From: Mycolicibacterium goodii
Lineage (GTDB): Bacteria; Actinomycetota; Actinomycetes; Mycobacteriales; Mycobacteriaceae
Length of the DNA stretch: 64,000 bases
Direction of reading: 5' to 3'
Assembly (NCBI RefSeq): GCF_001187505.1
Contig: NZ_CP012150.1
Coordinates: 4,154,001 to 4,218,000 of the forward strand
The position numbers were made by a program, and so were the translations under genes. Below the pieces are notes generated by a model. The model was not told where the DNA came from, made no database searches, and worked only from the letters and a program-made list of their open reading frames with translations. Shown here in pieces: positions 25,372-33,640 of the stretch. Within the stretch, counting starts at the first letter, position 1. Every line of letters begins with the position of its first letter.

Positions 25372-26787
25372 GTGATACGCAGGAATCAGATTTACGTCGA
25401 CGGCACCTGGGTGGACTCCACTGCCGACAGTTTCCTCGAGGTGGTGAACCCGGCGACGGAGGAAGTCATCGCGGAGGTGGCCAGAGGGACAGTCGAGGAC
25501 GTCGACGCCGCAGTGTCGGCGGCCACCGCGGCCTTCGACGGATGGTCGCAGTCGAGCGTCGATGACCGGGTCACGGTCCTACAGGCCCTCGCCGATGTCA
25601 TCGAGAGCAACGGCGAAGAGGTCACCAACACGATCGTCGCGGAGATCGGACAGCCGGTCACATGGGCGTGGAAGGCCTCGACCGAGACGACGGTGCGCGA
25701 CCTGCGGAACTTCGCGGACTCTCTTCCGGAGGTCATCTGGGAGGAGAAGGTCGGAAATGCCACCGTGCGTCGGCTCCCCGCCGGCGTGGTGGGTGCGATC
25801 ACGGCCTGGAACGGGCCGATTCGCTCGGTGTGTCTCAAGGCCGGCGCGGCGATCGCGGCAGGATGCACGGTGGTGCTCAAGTCGAGCGAGGTCGCGCCGC
25901 TCACCCCGTTCCTGCTGGCCGGGTACACCGAGAAGGCTGGACTGCCCCCGGGTGTCTTCAACATCGTCACCGGCACGGGGCCCGAGGTTGGCGAGCACAT
26001 CGTCACACATCCGGGAATCGACATGGTGTCGCTGACAGGTTCGGTCCGGGCGGGCAGCCGGGTAATGGAACTTGCGTCCCGTTCGGTCAAGCGGGTGGCC
26101 CTTGAGCTCGGCGGCAAGTCCGCCAACGTGATTCTGCCGGACGCCGATCTGGAAAAGGCGGTCACGGTCGGTGTGCAAGACGCCTTCCGGAACTCCGGCC
26201 AGGCGTGCGGGGCGCTCACCCGGTTCCTCGTTCCGCGGGATCGGCTCGCCGATGCGGAGGAGTTGGCGGCGGCGACGGCGGAGACCTTCATCGTCGGTGA
26301 TCCGACCGATCCGGCGACCCACCTCGGCCCACTGGCCAATCGCGAGCAGTACGGCCGTGTCCGCTCGCACATCGAGCGCGCCATCGGAGAAGGTGTCAAG
26401 CTGGTCACCGGCGGTCTGGACCGACCCGACGGCCTCGATCGGGGCTTCTACGTGCGTCCCACCATTTTCTCCGGAACGAATGAGGACCGGATCGCCCGCG
26501 AAGAAGTGTTCGGCCCTGTCGTGGTGATCATTCCGTTCGACGGTGAAGACGACGCGGTGCGAATCGCCAACGACACGGAGTACGGTCTTGCGGGCGGGGT
26601 CTGGGCCGCTGACCCTGAACACGCACGCGCCGTCGCGAGCCGCATCCGGACCGGCCGGGTGCGAATCAACGGAACCCCGCTCGACATGCGCGCGCCGCAT
26701 GGCGGCCTGAAGCTCTCGGGCATCGGACGGGAAATGGGCCGCCACGGCATCGAGGACTACCTCGAGTACCAAGCTCTCCACGGCTAG
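25372..26787 (+). CDS. Aldehyde dehydrogenase, paralogue of the 5789 enzyme
   Basis: This 471-residue protein starts at GTG 25372 after AAGGAA. The oxyanion Asn is in AWNGP (about 147), the base is Glu245 in LELGGKS, and the nucleophile is Cys279 in GQACGALTR; EEVFGPVVVI and GGLKLSGIGRE follow. It has the same uncommon WNGP and CGALTR signatures as the ALDH at 5789 and aligns to it without gaps across the first 284 residues. Both sit beside zinc ADHs. It probably oxidises the aldehyde made by the ADH 32 bp upstream. Confidence 0.93.
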   Translation: MIRRNQIYVDGTWVDSTADSFLEVVNPATEEVIAEVARGTVEDVDAAVSAATAAFDGWSQSSVDDRVTVLQALADVIESNGEEVTNTIVAEIGQPVTWAWKASTETTVRDLRNFADSLPEVIWEEKVGNATVRRLPAGVVGAITAWNGPIRSVCLKAGAAIAAGCTVVLKSSEVAPLTPFLLAGYTEKAGLPPGVFNIVTGTGPEVGEHIVTHPGIDMVSLTGSVRAGSRVMELASRSVKRVALELGGKSANVILPDADLEKAVTVGVQDAFRNSGQACGALTRFLVPRDRLADAEELAAATAETFIVGDPTDPATHLGPLANREQYGRVRSHIERAIGEGVKLVTGGLDRPDGLDRGFYVRPTIFSGTNEDRIAREEVFGPVVVIIPFDGEDDAVRIANDTEYGLAGGVWAADPEHARAVASRIRTGRVRINGTPLDMRAPHGGLKLSGIGREMGRHGIEDYLEYQALHG

Positions 26788-26815
26788 ACCACGATGGTGA
26801 AAAGGACTTTGAATA

Positions 26816-27208
26816 ATGCAGTTTGAACGCGGTCGCGTATCCGGCCCCAGTATCGCGGCGCCGGCCACTATCACCGGCGATATGAAGATGGACCTGCGAT
26901 TGAAGGCCGATGGCGTCGGTGTCAACGGCGTCGTGTTCCAACCCGGTGCGCGCACCTTTTGGCACTCGCACACACATGGGCAGATTTTCCTCGTGAGCTT
27001 CGGACGCGGAATCGTCGGGACCCGTGATGGACACCAGGTGATCGAGGCCGGCGACGTGCTCTATACCCCTCCTGGGGAGGAACACTGGCACGGCGCCACC
27101 CCGGATTCTTTCGTTGCCTACACCGCGATCTCGCTCGGAACAACCGTGTGGGGTGAGGAATTACCGGAGTCCGACTACCGCGATTGCTTCTGCCAGGACG
27201 CCGTCTGA
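26816..27208 (+). CDS. Cupin-domain protein
   Basis: This 130-residue single-domain cupin has motif 1 around GARTFWHSHTHGQIFLVSFG and motif 2 PPGEEHWHGATP. This gives the His-rich metal site of small beta-barrel cupins such as those fused or linked to carboxymuconolactone-decarboxylase proteins. Spacing to the ALDH upstream is 28 bp, and a closely related cupin follows after 24 bp, suggesting a tandem duplication. There is no export signal. It could be an isomerase, lyase or dioxygenase; none can be chosen from sequence. Confidence 0.85.
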   Translation: MQFERGRVSGPSIAAPATITGDMKMDLRLKADGVGVNGVVFQPGARTFWHSHTHGQIFLVSFGRGIVGTRDGHQVIEAGDVLYTPPGEEHWHGATPDSFVAYTAISLGTTVWGEELPESDYRDCFCQDAV

Positions 27209-27232
27209 GCTTTTTAGAAAGGGAGTGTTGAT

Positions 27233-27628
27233 ATGGCAACGTATGAACGCGGCCGCAACGACGCACCGGCCGAACCCGGGACCAAGGTCTGTGCCACCAC
27301 GGGCGATGTGCTGATCGACAACATCCTGACCGCCGAGGGTATTTCGGTGAACGGCGCGATGTTCAAGCCCGGCCAACACACCTTCTGGCATTCCCACGAG
27401 AACGGCCAACTCTTCATCGTCAACTCCGGCAAGGGCATCATCGCGACCCGCGATGGCGATGCACATGTGGTGAAGGCCGGCGACGTCGTCTACACGCCAG
27501 CCGGCGAGGAGCATTGGCACGGCGCGGCCCCGGACTGCTTCGTCACGTACACGTCGGCGTCCCTCGGAAAGACCAGTTTCGCGGAGCCTGTCGAACCTGA
27601 AGAGTATGAACGCCACTGGGATTCGTGA
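27233..27628 (+). CDS. Cupin-domain protein (tandem paralogue)
   Basis: This 131-residue cupin is similar to the preceding one: QHTFWHSHENGQLFIVNSG (motif 1), GDVVYTPAGEEHWHGAAPD (motif 2), and the same opening YERGRND/FERGRVS. One metal-site His of motif 1 (HSHTHG in the neighbour) reads HSHENG here, so the two barrels may bind metal differently or form a heteromer. A GGGAG-type ribosome site precedes ATG 27233. It is followed directly by an SDR gene. Confidence 0.85.
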   Translation: MATYERGRNDAPAEPGTKVCATTGDVLIDNILTAEGISVNGAMFKPGQHTFWHSHENGQLFIVNSGKGIIATRDGDAHVVKAGDVVYTPAGEEHWHGAAPDCFVTYTSASLGKTSFAEPVEPEEYERHWDS

Positions 27629-27629
27629 G

Positions 27630-28340
27630 ATGACAGGAACACTCGACGGCAAGGTCGCCTGGGTCACCGGCGGCAGCTCCGGCATCGGCCGCGCGACCGT
27701 GTCGCTCCTGCAGCGCCGCGGCGCGGCGGTCGGGGTGCTCGATCTGTTCGAACCGGCTGCGGACATCCCTTGGCAGGCCTGCGATCTCAGTGACCGTGGG
27801 TCGGTCTCTGCGGCGACGGACAATCTGGCCACGATGACCGGACCCGCCGATGTGCTTGTGTGCAGTGCAGGGATCAACGCGTCACACCCGGTCGTCGACC
27901 ATCCCGATGAGCTGTGGCAGCGGGTGCTCGGTGTCAACTTGTCGGGAACGTTCCATGCCATTCGCGCGTGTTTGCCGACAATGCTGGAACGCCGGTGGGG
28001 TCGCATCGTCACCCTCAGCTCTGGCGGTGCGGTTCGGGTTCTCGCCGACCGTGCCGCGTACGCGGCCTCCAAGGCGGGGATCATCGCGCTCACGAAATCC
28101 GTTGCGCAGGAGGGCGCGAAGCACGGTGTGACGGCGAACGTGATCGCGCCGGGGTTGACCGATACCCCGATGGCCGCAGCGGTATACGGCGCAGGGGCTG
28201 ACCGCTCCACGGTGGCCAACCCGATGGGTGTCCTGCTGGACCCGCTCGACATCGCGCACGGGATCGATTACCTCTGCGGGCCCGAGGCGAGGTATGTCAC
28301 CGGACAGGTCTTGCACATCAATGCCGGCGGGGTGATGTGA
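27630..28340 (+). CDS. Short-chain dehydrogenase/reductase
   Basis: This 236-residue classical SDR begins at ATG 27630 ([15 protein letters not shown]); an in-frame ATG at 27606 inside the cupin gene is the alternative. It has the dinucleotide motif [17 protein letters not shown] in place of NNAG, catalytic Ser in VTLSSGGA, and Tyr/Lys in AAYAASKAG. The C-terminal [18 protein letters not shown] is typical. NAD(P)-dependent oxidation or reduction of a hydroxyl/keto group is expected. It is the last intact gene of the TRAP-ADH-ALDH-cupin run and overlaps the nhaA remnant by GTGA. Confidence 0.9.
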   Translation: MTGTLDGKVAWVTGGSSGIGRATVSLLQRRGAAVGVLDLFEPAADIPWQACDLSDRGSVSAATDNLATMTGPADVLVCSAGINASHPVVDHPDELWQRVLGVNLSGTFHAIRACLPTMLERRWGRIVTLSSGGAVRVLADRAAYAASKAGIIALTKSVAQEGAKHGVTANVIAPGLTDTPMAAAVYGAGADRSTVANPMGVLLDPLDIAHGIDYLCGPEARYVTGQVLHINAGGVM

Positions 28341-29399
28341 CCAACCCGCTCCGCCTGCTGTTCGCGCGCGGGTCGTGGGCGGAGCCCAGCCGGGTGGCCG
28401 CGGTCCTGCGACGAGAGACCGTGAGCGGCGTTCTTCTACTGGTGGCAGCGGCGGTCGCGCTGGCGTGGGCGAACTCCCCGTGGTCGGCGGCATACTTTGC
28501 GCTGCGCGATATGCCTGTCGGTTGTTCGCCTTTCGGTCTGCATCTCAACCTGACCGTCGGCACCTGGGCCGCCGACGGACTGCTTGCCGTGTTCTTCTTC
28601 GTCGTCGGGCTCGAACTCAAGCGCGAGTTCGTCGTCGGCGACCTACGTGACCCTGCCGGCGCGGATACTGCCGATCGCCGCCGCCGTGGGCGGCATGGTC
28701 GCGCCGGCCGTGATCTTTGTGGCGATCACGGCCCACGTCGGCGACGGCGCCACCCGTGGCTGGGCGATTCCTACCGCCACCGACATCGCGTTCGCGGTGA
28801 TGGCGGTCTTCTACACCGAGGACATCAACGCCACCGCACTCGGACTGACGCTGATCCCGCTGGCCGTGTTCGCCTGCTGCGCACAGCAGAGGATCCGGTC
28901 GTGGTGGTTGCTGATTCCGATGGCCGTCGCGACCTGGGCGCTGATGCACGAATCGGGACTCCACGCCACTGTCGCCGGCGTCCTGCTGGGCCTCGCCGTA
29001 CCGGTGCGGCGCAGCGAGGCGACCGCCACTGCCGGGCCGGGGCTGGCCGAACACTTCGAGCACCGCCTGCAGGGCTTTCGGCAGGCGTCGTGGTCCCAGT
29101 CTTCGCGTTCTTCGCCGCCGGCGTGGCAATCGGCGGCATCTCCGGATTGGGCGCGATCCCATCACCTTGGGCATCGCGGTCGGCCTGGTAGTAGGCAAGC
29201 CGGTCGGCATCTGGACCACCACCCGGGTGCTGTCGGCGGTGACCCGGGCCAGCCTCGATGACGCGCTGCGCTGGATCGATGTGTTCGGTGTGGCGGTACT
29301 CGCCTGCGCAATCGGCACTACCGCGCGATATGGCAGCAGGAGACCGCCGACGAAGACCGCGACGGGGTGCCCGACATCTACCAGGTTGGACGAGGCTGA
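28337..29399 (+). pseudogene. nhaA: nhaA Na+/H+ antiporter remnant
   Basis: Similarity to NhaA runs through the region but jumps frames. [20 protein letters not shown] and [19 protein letters not shown] come from 28337 onward. A second frame gives [27 protein letters not shown] and [16 protein letters not shown]. The first frame then returns with [16 protein letters not shown], followed by [11 protein letters not shown], and the tail DRDGVPDIYQ ends at 29399. At least four frameshifts are needed. In addition, DIAFA joins directly to MAVFYT, removing about 32 residues that normally include the essential Asp-Asp pair. A second gap removes the last helices. Non-functional. Confidence 0.87.
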
Positions 29400-29449
29400 G
29401 TACCTTCGAGCCGGGGGAGTGTTGTGTCAGCGGGGCCGGTCGCTGTCCT

Positions 29450-30211
29450 TCAGCGGCGGGGCGAGTCCTGGCCGGTCGACACCAGGCCCCTGGCGCGTAG
29501 TAGCAACTCGGTCAGCTCGTCTGGCGCTGTGATCATCACGTCATGGGCCGCGTTCAGAACGTGGTAGTGGAAATCAACGTCCACCTTGGCGCGTTCCCGC
29601 GGATTGGTGAGCGGTTCCATCGCTGAGGGACGACACTCGATGAACATGGCGGGGTGCTCCCACGCGCGGTCGGCGGACGCGACTGCGTCGCGATATGTCT
29701 TGATCGGTTGCGGCGTGGTTTTGCTGTTGACCCAAGCGATGTCGTCCTGATCGGCCACTCCCCAGTACGAAGCATCGGTGGGCGCGATAAACCAACCTTC
29801 CCCGTCGGTCTGGGCGCGGTCGATCCGGGCCTGGGCCGCGGCCGGTCCGATGATGCTGAACAGCGACTCGCCGCTGCGCGGCATGAGGGCGTCCACGTAC
29901 ACCATCACGCGCACACGTTCAGCGATCTCCTCCATCGCAGCAGTGGCCACGATGCCGCCATAACTGTGGGCCACCAGCACGGCGTCATCGACGTCCTCGT
30001 ACTCGAAAACCGAAACCAGGTCTTTGATGTGGGTGTCCAATCCGATGTGCGGGCCGTTCAGGTGCGACCGTTCGCCGAGGCCCGTCAAGGTCGGTGTGTA
30101 CACCTCGTGTCCGGCTGCACGCAGGCGGCGCGCAACACGCTGCCAGCACCATCCGCCATGCCGTCCGCCGTGGAGCAGGACGAACACGGTCCGGGAAACG
30201 TTGTCAGGCAA
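29450..30211 (-). CDS. Alpha/beta hydrolase
   Basis: This 253-residue protein has the oxyanion region VLLHGGRHGGWCW, nucleophile Ser in VAHSYGGIVA, and the C-terminal His in LNAAHDVMITAPDEL, the pattern of the hydroxynitrile-lyase/salicylate-esterase-like hydrolase branch. No ATG is available. A TTG at 30211 fits best and lies within the last codons of the upstream SDR (8-bp overlap), so translation is probably coupled. It is the last gene of the 34837-29450 operon. Ester or lactone hydrolysis is likely. Confidence 0.85.
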   Translation of the reverse strand: MPDNVSRTVFVLLHGGRHGGWCWQRVARRLRAAGHEVYTPTLTGLGERSHLNGPHIGLDTHIKDLVSVFEYEDVDDAVLVAHSYGGIVATAAMEEIAERVRVMVYVDALMPRSGESLFSIIGPAAAQARIDRAQTDGEGWFIAPTDASYWGVADQDDIAWVNSKTTPQPIKTYRDAVASADRAWEHPAMFIECRPSAMEPLTNPRERAKVDVDFHYHVLNAAHDVMITAPDELTELLLRARGLVSTGQDSPRR

Positions 30212-30962
30212 TGATCCACCCGCCGTCGGCTACCAGCGCATGCCCATTGATGGCGCTGGCCTCGTCGGATGCAAGGAAGATGGCGATGGCCGCGATGTCC
30301 TTTGTGGGGATCCGGCCGTTAGGACGGAGTGCTTTGGACAAGGTGAAACGCGGGTTCGCCTTGGGGTGAGGTTCCTTGCTGAAGGCGGCGCTGAACTCGG
30401 TGTCGACGGAGCCGGGACAGATTGCGTTGCAACGGATACCCCGCTCGGCGAAGGCAAATGCAACGTTCTTGGTCAAGCCGATCATGGCGTGCTTGCTGGC
30501 AGTGTACGCCGCCCCGGCCCGGCCGCCGCCGATGCCGCCGATCGACGACATGTTGATGATGACGCCGTACTCCCGCTCGAGCATCGCGGGCAACAGATAG
30601 TGGGAGAACAGGAATGTCCCCGTCACATTGACGCCCATCACTTGCTCCCAGGTCTCCGGTGTCAGCTCTGCCGCGTCCAGGCGATGGTCCCTGATTGCGG
30701 CGTTGTTGCACAGGACATCTACGCGACCGTGTTCTTCGAGAATCGTTGCGCAGACTCGTTCAACGTCGGCGCTGGAAGCCACGTCGGCCACCACGGCATC
30801 GGCAGTGCCACCGTGTTCTTGCACCGCCTTCACCGCTCCGGCAGCTGTCTCACTGTCGCGATCGATGACGATCACGTGGTCACCTTCGTTCGAGAATGAC
30901 TCGGCAAGCGAACGCCCGACGCCACCTCCGCCTCCTGTGACGACGACGATTCGCTCGCTCAT
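30204..30962 (-). CDS. Short-chain dehydrogenase/reductase
   Basis: This 252-residue SDR starts at ATG 30962, overlapping the upstream NTF2-like gene by ATGA. Motifs are TGGGGGVG, LCNNAAI, catalytic Ser in INMSSIGG, and Tyr/Lys in AAYTASKHA, followed by CPGSVDTE. It ends with the normal DGGW-type C-terminus. An insertion around KEPHPKANPRFTLSKAL (about residues 195-210) is probably part of the substrate lid. It acts with the hydratases and CoA-transferase encoded upstream, presumably oxidising a hydroxyacyl intermediate. Confidence 0.9.
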   Translation of the reverse strand: MSERIVVVTGGGGGVGRSLAESFSNEGDHVIVIDRDSETAAGAVKAVQEHGGTADAVVADVASSADVERVCATILEEHGRVDVLCNNAAIRDHRLDAAELTPETWEQVMGVNVTGTFLFSHYLLPAMLEREYGVIINMSSIGGIGGGRAGAAYTASKHAMIGLTKNVAFAFAERGIRCNAICPGSVDTEFSAAFSKEPHPKANPRFTLSKALRPNGRIPTKDIAAIAIFLASDEASAINGHALVADGGWIIA

Positions 30963-31474
30963 TTCGCGGTCGCCTGCTTCTGCACGGTGTAGATGGGATC
31001 TTGTGGGAAGGGCCGACCAATGAGGTGGCTGATCCCCTGACTGATTTCCGGCCCGACCTCCTGGGTGTAGCTCCAGTCGTCCACCACGCCTCGGTACAGG
31101 ACCCGCCAATCACCGTCTCGGCATTCGAAACGGTCCACGTATCGCGCCGCACGCGTGCGGACGAGTCGGGTTCCGTCCTCCGACCAGACCTGGTACGCAA
31201 TCCAGTACGTCTCTGCCACGGCGGTCGAGCCGTCAACTTCGATCAAGACGTTGCCGATGTGGTGCATTCGTGCTCGGCTCCGGTCGCGGTTCATGGACAC
31301 ATCGATCCACTCGTCAACCGACCACTTCTTCTCCCGGTCGACAACGGCATCGGGATGGAAGGTCGATCGAATCAAATCCGCGTCATATCGGTCTGATCCG
31401 CGCGAGTACTTCATGATGCACTCGTAGATGTCCTGCTTGGCAAGCAGCTCGGTCAGCCTGGATTCGTTCGTCAT
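30959..31474 (-). CDS. NTF2-like/SnoaL-like family protein
   Basis: This 171-residue protein begins with an alpha-helical segment (LTELLAKQDIYECIMKYSRG) and the cone-shaped fold pattern RYDADLIRSTFHPDAVVD, typical of SnoaL_4/NTF2-like proteins, which include dehydratases, isomerases and limonene-epoxide-hydrolase relatives. The buried acid/His pair expected for catalysis may be Asp in FHPDAV and His in RMHHIGN. It is located between the MaoC-type hydratase and the SDR, with 4-bp overlaps on both sides. Precise role unknown. Confidence 0.8.
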   Translation of the reverse strand: MTNESRLTELLAKQDIYECIMKYSRGSDRYDADLIRSTFHPDAVVDREKKWSVDEWIDVSMNRDRSRARMHHIGNVLIEVDGSTAVAETYWIAYQVWSEDGTRLVRTRAARYVDRFECRDGDWRVLYRGVVDDWSYTQEVGPEISQGISHLIGRPFPQDPIYTVQKQATAK

Positions 31475-31926
31475 TCGGATCCTCGTCCACTTCGATTTGT
31501 TGTTGTTGTGTCGGGCCTGCAGTCTTCGACCCCCAGGTCGATCACTGCTTCGCCGCGGACCACGATCGTCCCGTCTGCCAGCATGATCGCGAGTTCGAGC
31601 GTGGCCAGTTCATCCTCGATGGCAGCGATCCGGCCAGTGCAGGTCGGCTCCGCATGCACCGGCGTCGGTGCGACGAATCGGGCGCTGTACGACCGAATCT
31701 TCTCCTGGGGCACCAGATTCGTGAGGATGCGGCCGAGGTACGCCATCATCAGCATGCCGTGGGCGATCACGTCATCGCGACCCTTGGCCTTGGCGGCATC
31801 GATGTCGATGTGAGTCGCCTGGTGGTCCCCCGATGCACCGGCGAACAGCGCCAGCGTCTTTCGGGAAATGGGGTCGATTCGAAGCGGGGGTAGTTCCATT
31901 CCCACGACGGCATCGCGAAGAGTCAT
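31471..31926 (-). CDS. MaoC-type hydratase subunit
   Basis: This 151-residue hot-dog protein starts at ATG 31926, overlapping the upstream half-hydratase gene by ATGA. It contains FAGASGDHQATHIDIDAAKA and HGMLMMAYLG, resembling the MaoC catalytic pattern with Asp and His a few residues apart. It matches the MaoC-like part of the fused hydratase logic seen at 14477-15646. It is likely to form a heteromer with the 31923-32384 protein and hydrate an enoyl-CoA. Confidence 0.87.
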   Translation of the reverse strand: MTLRDAVVGMELPPLRIDPISRKTLALFAGASGDHQATHIDIDAAKAKGRDDVIAHGMLMMAYLGRILTNLVPQEKIRSYSARFVAPTPVHAEPTCTGRIAAIEDELATLELAIMLADGTIVVRGEAVIDLGVEDCRPDTTTTNRSGRGSE

Positions 31927-32384
31927 CCCGTCGCCTCCGGATGCCGAAGGACGATCACGAACCGTGCGTCGGCCAAGGTCTCGTCGTCCCGCTTGACCTG
32001 CGTGTTCTTGACGACGAACTCCAGTGCCCCGTTTTTCTTGGTGTAGACGTCGACGACCTTGCGCTCCAGCATCAGACGGTCGCCGGCGTACGCCATGGCA
32101 TGGTAAGTGAAACCCTGCTCGGCGTGAGTGGTCTTGGTCAGGTCGCCGCCCAGCTCCGCGAGCCACCCCAGCGGGTTGGGGATCTCCAGCTCGAGTGCAT
32201 TGCTGAGGAAGGTTGGCGGGACCGGTAGGTCACGGTGACCGCGGCGCCTTGCCGCATCGACGTCATGGTAGATCGGGTCTGTCAGCCCGATGGTCTCAGC
32301 GAAGAAGCGCAGCCTGCCGCGCTCGACCTCGAAGGGTAGGGGGGCAATCGCATGGTCTCGTGCTTTTTCGCGATCGATGTACAT
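31923..32384 (-). CDS. FAS1-like dehydratase domain (MaoC_N) protein
   Basis: This 153-residue hot-dog protein carries the N-terminal-type features FFAETIGLTDPIYHD, PVPPTFLSNALELE and TYHAMAYAGDRLMLERKV, the non-catalytic or partner domain found in mycobacterial HadA/HadC-like and two-domain hydratases. It overlaps the MaoC-type gene by 4 bp, so the pair behaves as a split version of the 389-residue fused protein encoded at 14477. It lies 32 bp downstream of the serine esterase. Confidence 0.87.
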   Translation of the reverse strand: MYIDREKARDHAIAPLPFEVERGRLRFFAETIGLTDPIYHDVDAARRRGHRDLPVPPTFLSNALELEIPNPLGWLAELGGDLTKTTHAEQGFTYHAMAYAGDRLMLERKVVDVYTKKNGALEFVVKNTQVKRDDETLADARFVIVLRHPEATG

Positions 32385-32416
32385 CCGTCTGGCTCCGTTG
32401 GGTGAGGGCCGGGTGC

Positions 32417-33616
32417 TCAGAGACTGTCGTAGATGGCGTCATAGTAGGTGCCGTTGGGGGAACTCTTGCCCGACTGGCACTGATTCTCGGTGTATGTCAG
32501 CGTCATTCGCCGCTCGACGTCGGCGATGGAGAGTGCGCCGCCGCTTCCGTACCAGTAGCAGGTTCGCGGGCTCGGACGCAGGAACGGCAGTGGTCCGCGT
32601 TCTTTCTCCATCAATGGAGCGAGCGCGTATCCGATGCCCCAGCGGATGGGTTTCAAATAGTAGGAATCTAGGCCGTGGAACTGCTCGTGGAAGATCAGCC
32701 GGATTGTTTCCGGCTTCAGCAATTGCACGCCCCTGGAAGCGCCGTCCAGACAGAGCACCGACATGATCCGTCCCAAACCACGAGCATTGCCATGGCCTGA
32801 GCTGCCGGCGAACTCGAGGCGGCGCCAATCGGGAGAGTTGAACAGCGCCAGCGGATCTCGCTGCTGGCCGGAAAAGGATCCGAGTTTCGTTCGGGCAGCG
32901 ATCGAGCGTTCGACCGCCAGGGGATCATCCCCAGTCGGCGGGGCAGTCGCCTGTGCGGGCGCAAGAGCCGGACCGTCATCGGGCGGGTAGACGGTGGCCA
33001 CTCGATCCACCTGTTCGTCGGTTAGGCCGAGGTAGAAATCCGCGTCGAGTGGCCCGGTGATCTCCTTGGCGATGAACGCGCTGAGACTCGTGCCGGTGAC
33101 GCGACGTACCAGCTCGCTTGTGAGATGTCCGAACGTGCTGGCGTGATAGGAACCGCGGGTACCGGGCTCCCACCAGGGCTCCTGGGCCGCGAGCCTGGCG
33201 GTCGAGCCGGGGATGTCCATGGCATCGGCCATGCTGAAGGGGGGCTCCCAAGCGGGCAGGCCGACGGTATGGCTGAGCAGGTGGCGAACCTCGGCCTTGT
33301 CCTTCCCGTTCTGGGCGAACTCCGGCCAATACTCGGCAACTGGTGCATACAGGTCGATCTCGCCACGGTCGACAAGCATGAGCACCGCGAGGCTGGTGAC
33401 CGTCTTGGTCGCGGAGAACAGATTGACGATGGTGTCCTCGGCCCACGGCGTGATGTGTTCCCGCTCGCGCCAACCGCCCCAGAGATCGATTACATCTTCG
33501 CCGTCGATGTTGAGGAAGATACCGGCGCCCACCTCCTTACCGGACTCGATATTGCTTGCCAGCAAGTCGTAGACGCGCTGGAAACGCGGATCGCAGTATC
33601 CTTGGAGCTCAGTCAC
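32417..33616 (-). CDS. Beta-lactamase-family serine hydrolase (EstB-like esterase)
   Basis: This 399-residue class C-type serine hydrolase has the nucleophile motif S-A-T-K in NLFSATKTVTSLA (about residue 68), Tyr of the second motif in GSYHASTFGHLTSE, and the C-terminal glycine/His region YWYGSGGALSIAD. There is no signal peptide, so it is cytoplasmic; this fits the EstB/LpqK-type esterases rather than a secreted beta-lactamase. It sits between the CoA-transferase (24-bp gap) and the split hydratase. It may hydrolyse an ester or lactone in the same pathway. Confidence 0.88.
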   Translation of the reverse strand: MTELQGYCDPRFQRVYDLLASNIESGKEVGAGIFLNIDGEDVIDLWGGWREREHITPWAEDTIVNLFSATKTVTSLAVLMLVDRGEIDLYAPVAEYWPEFAQNGKDKAEVRHLLSHTVGLPAWEPPFSMADAMDIPGSTARLAAQEPWWEPGTRGSYHASTFGHLTSELVRRVTGTSLSAFIAKEITGPLDADFYLGLTDEQVDRVATVYPPDDGPALAPAQATAPPTGDDPLAVERSIAARTKLGSFSGQQRDPLALFNSPDWRRLEFAGSSGHGNARGLGRIMSVLCLDGASRGVQLLKPETIRLIFHEQFHGLDSYYLKPIRWGIGYALAPLMEKERGPLPFLRPSPRTCYWYGSGGALSIADVERRMTLTYTENQCQSGKSSPNGTYYDAIYDSL

Positions 33617-33640
33617 GGTGTCCTCTTGTCGACGGTGCCG

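Noticed and set aside
25579..26973. 464-codon open frame opposite the ALDH and cupin genes.
   Set aside because: It crosses two real genes antisense and shows only shadow composition.
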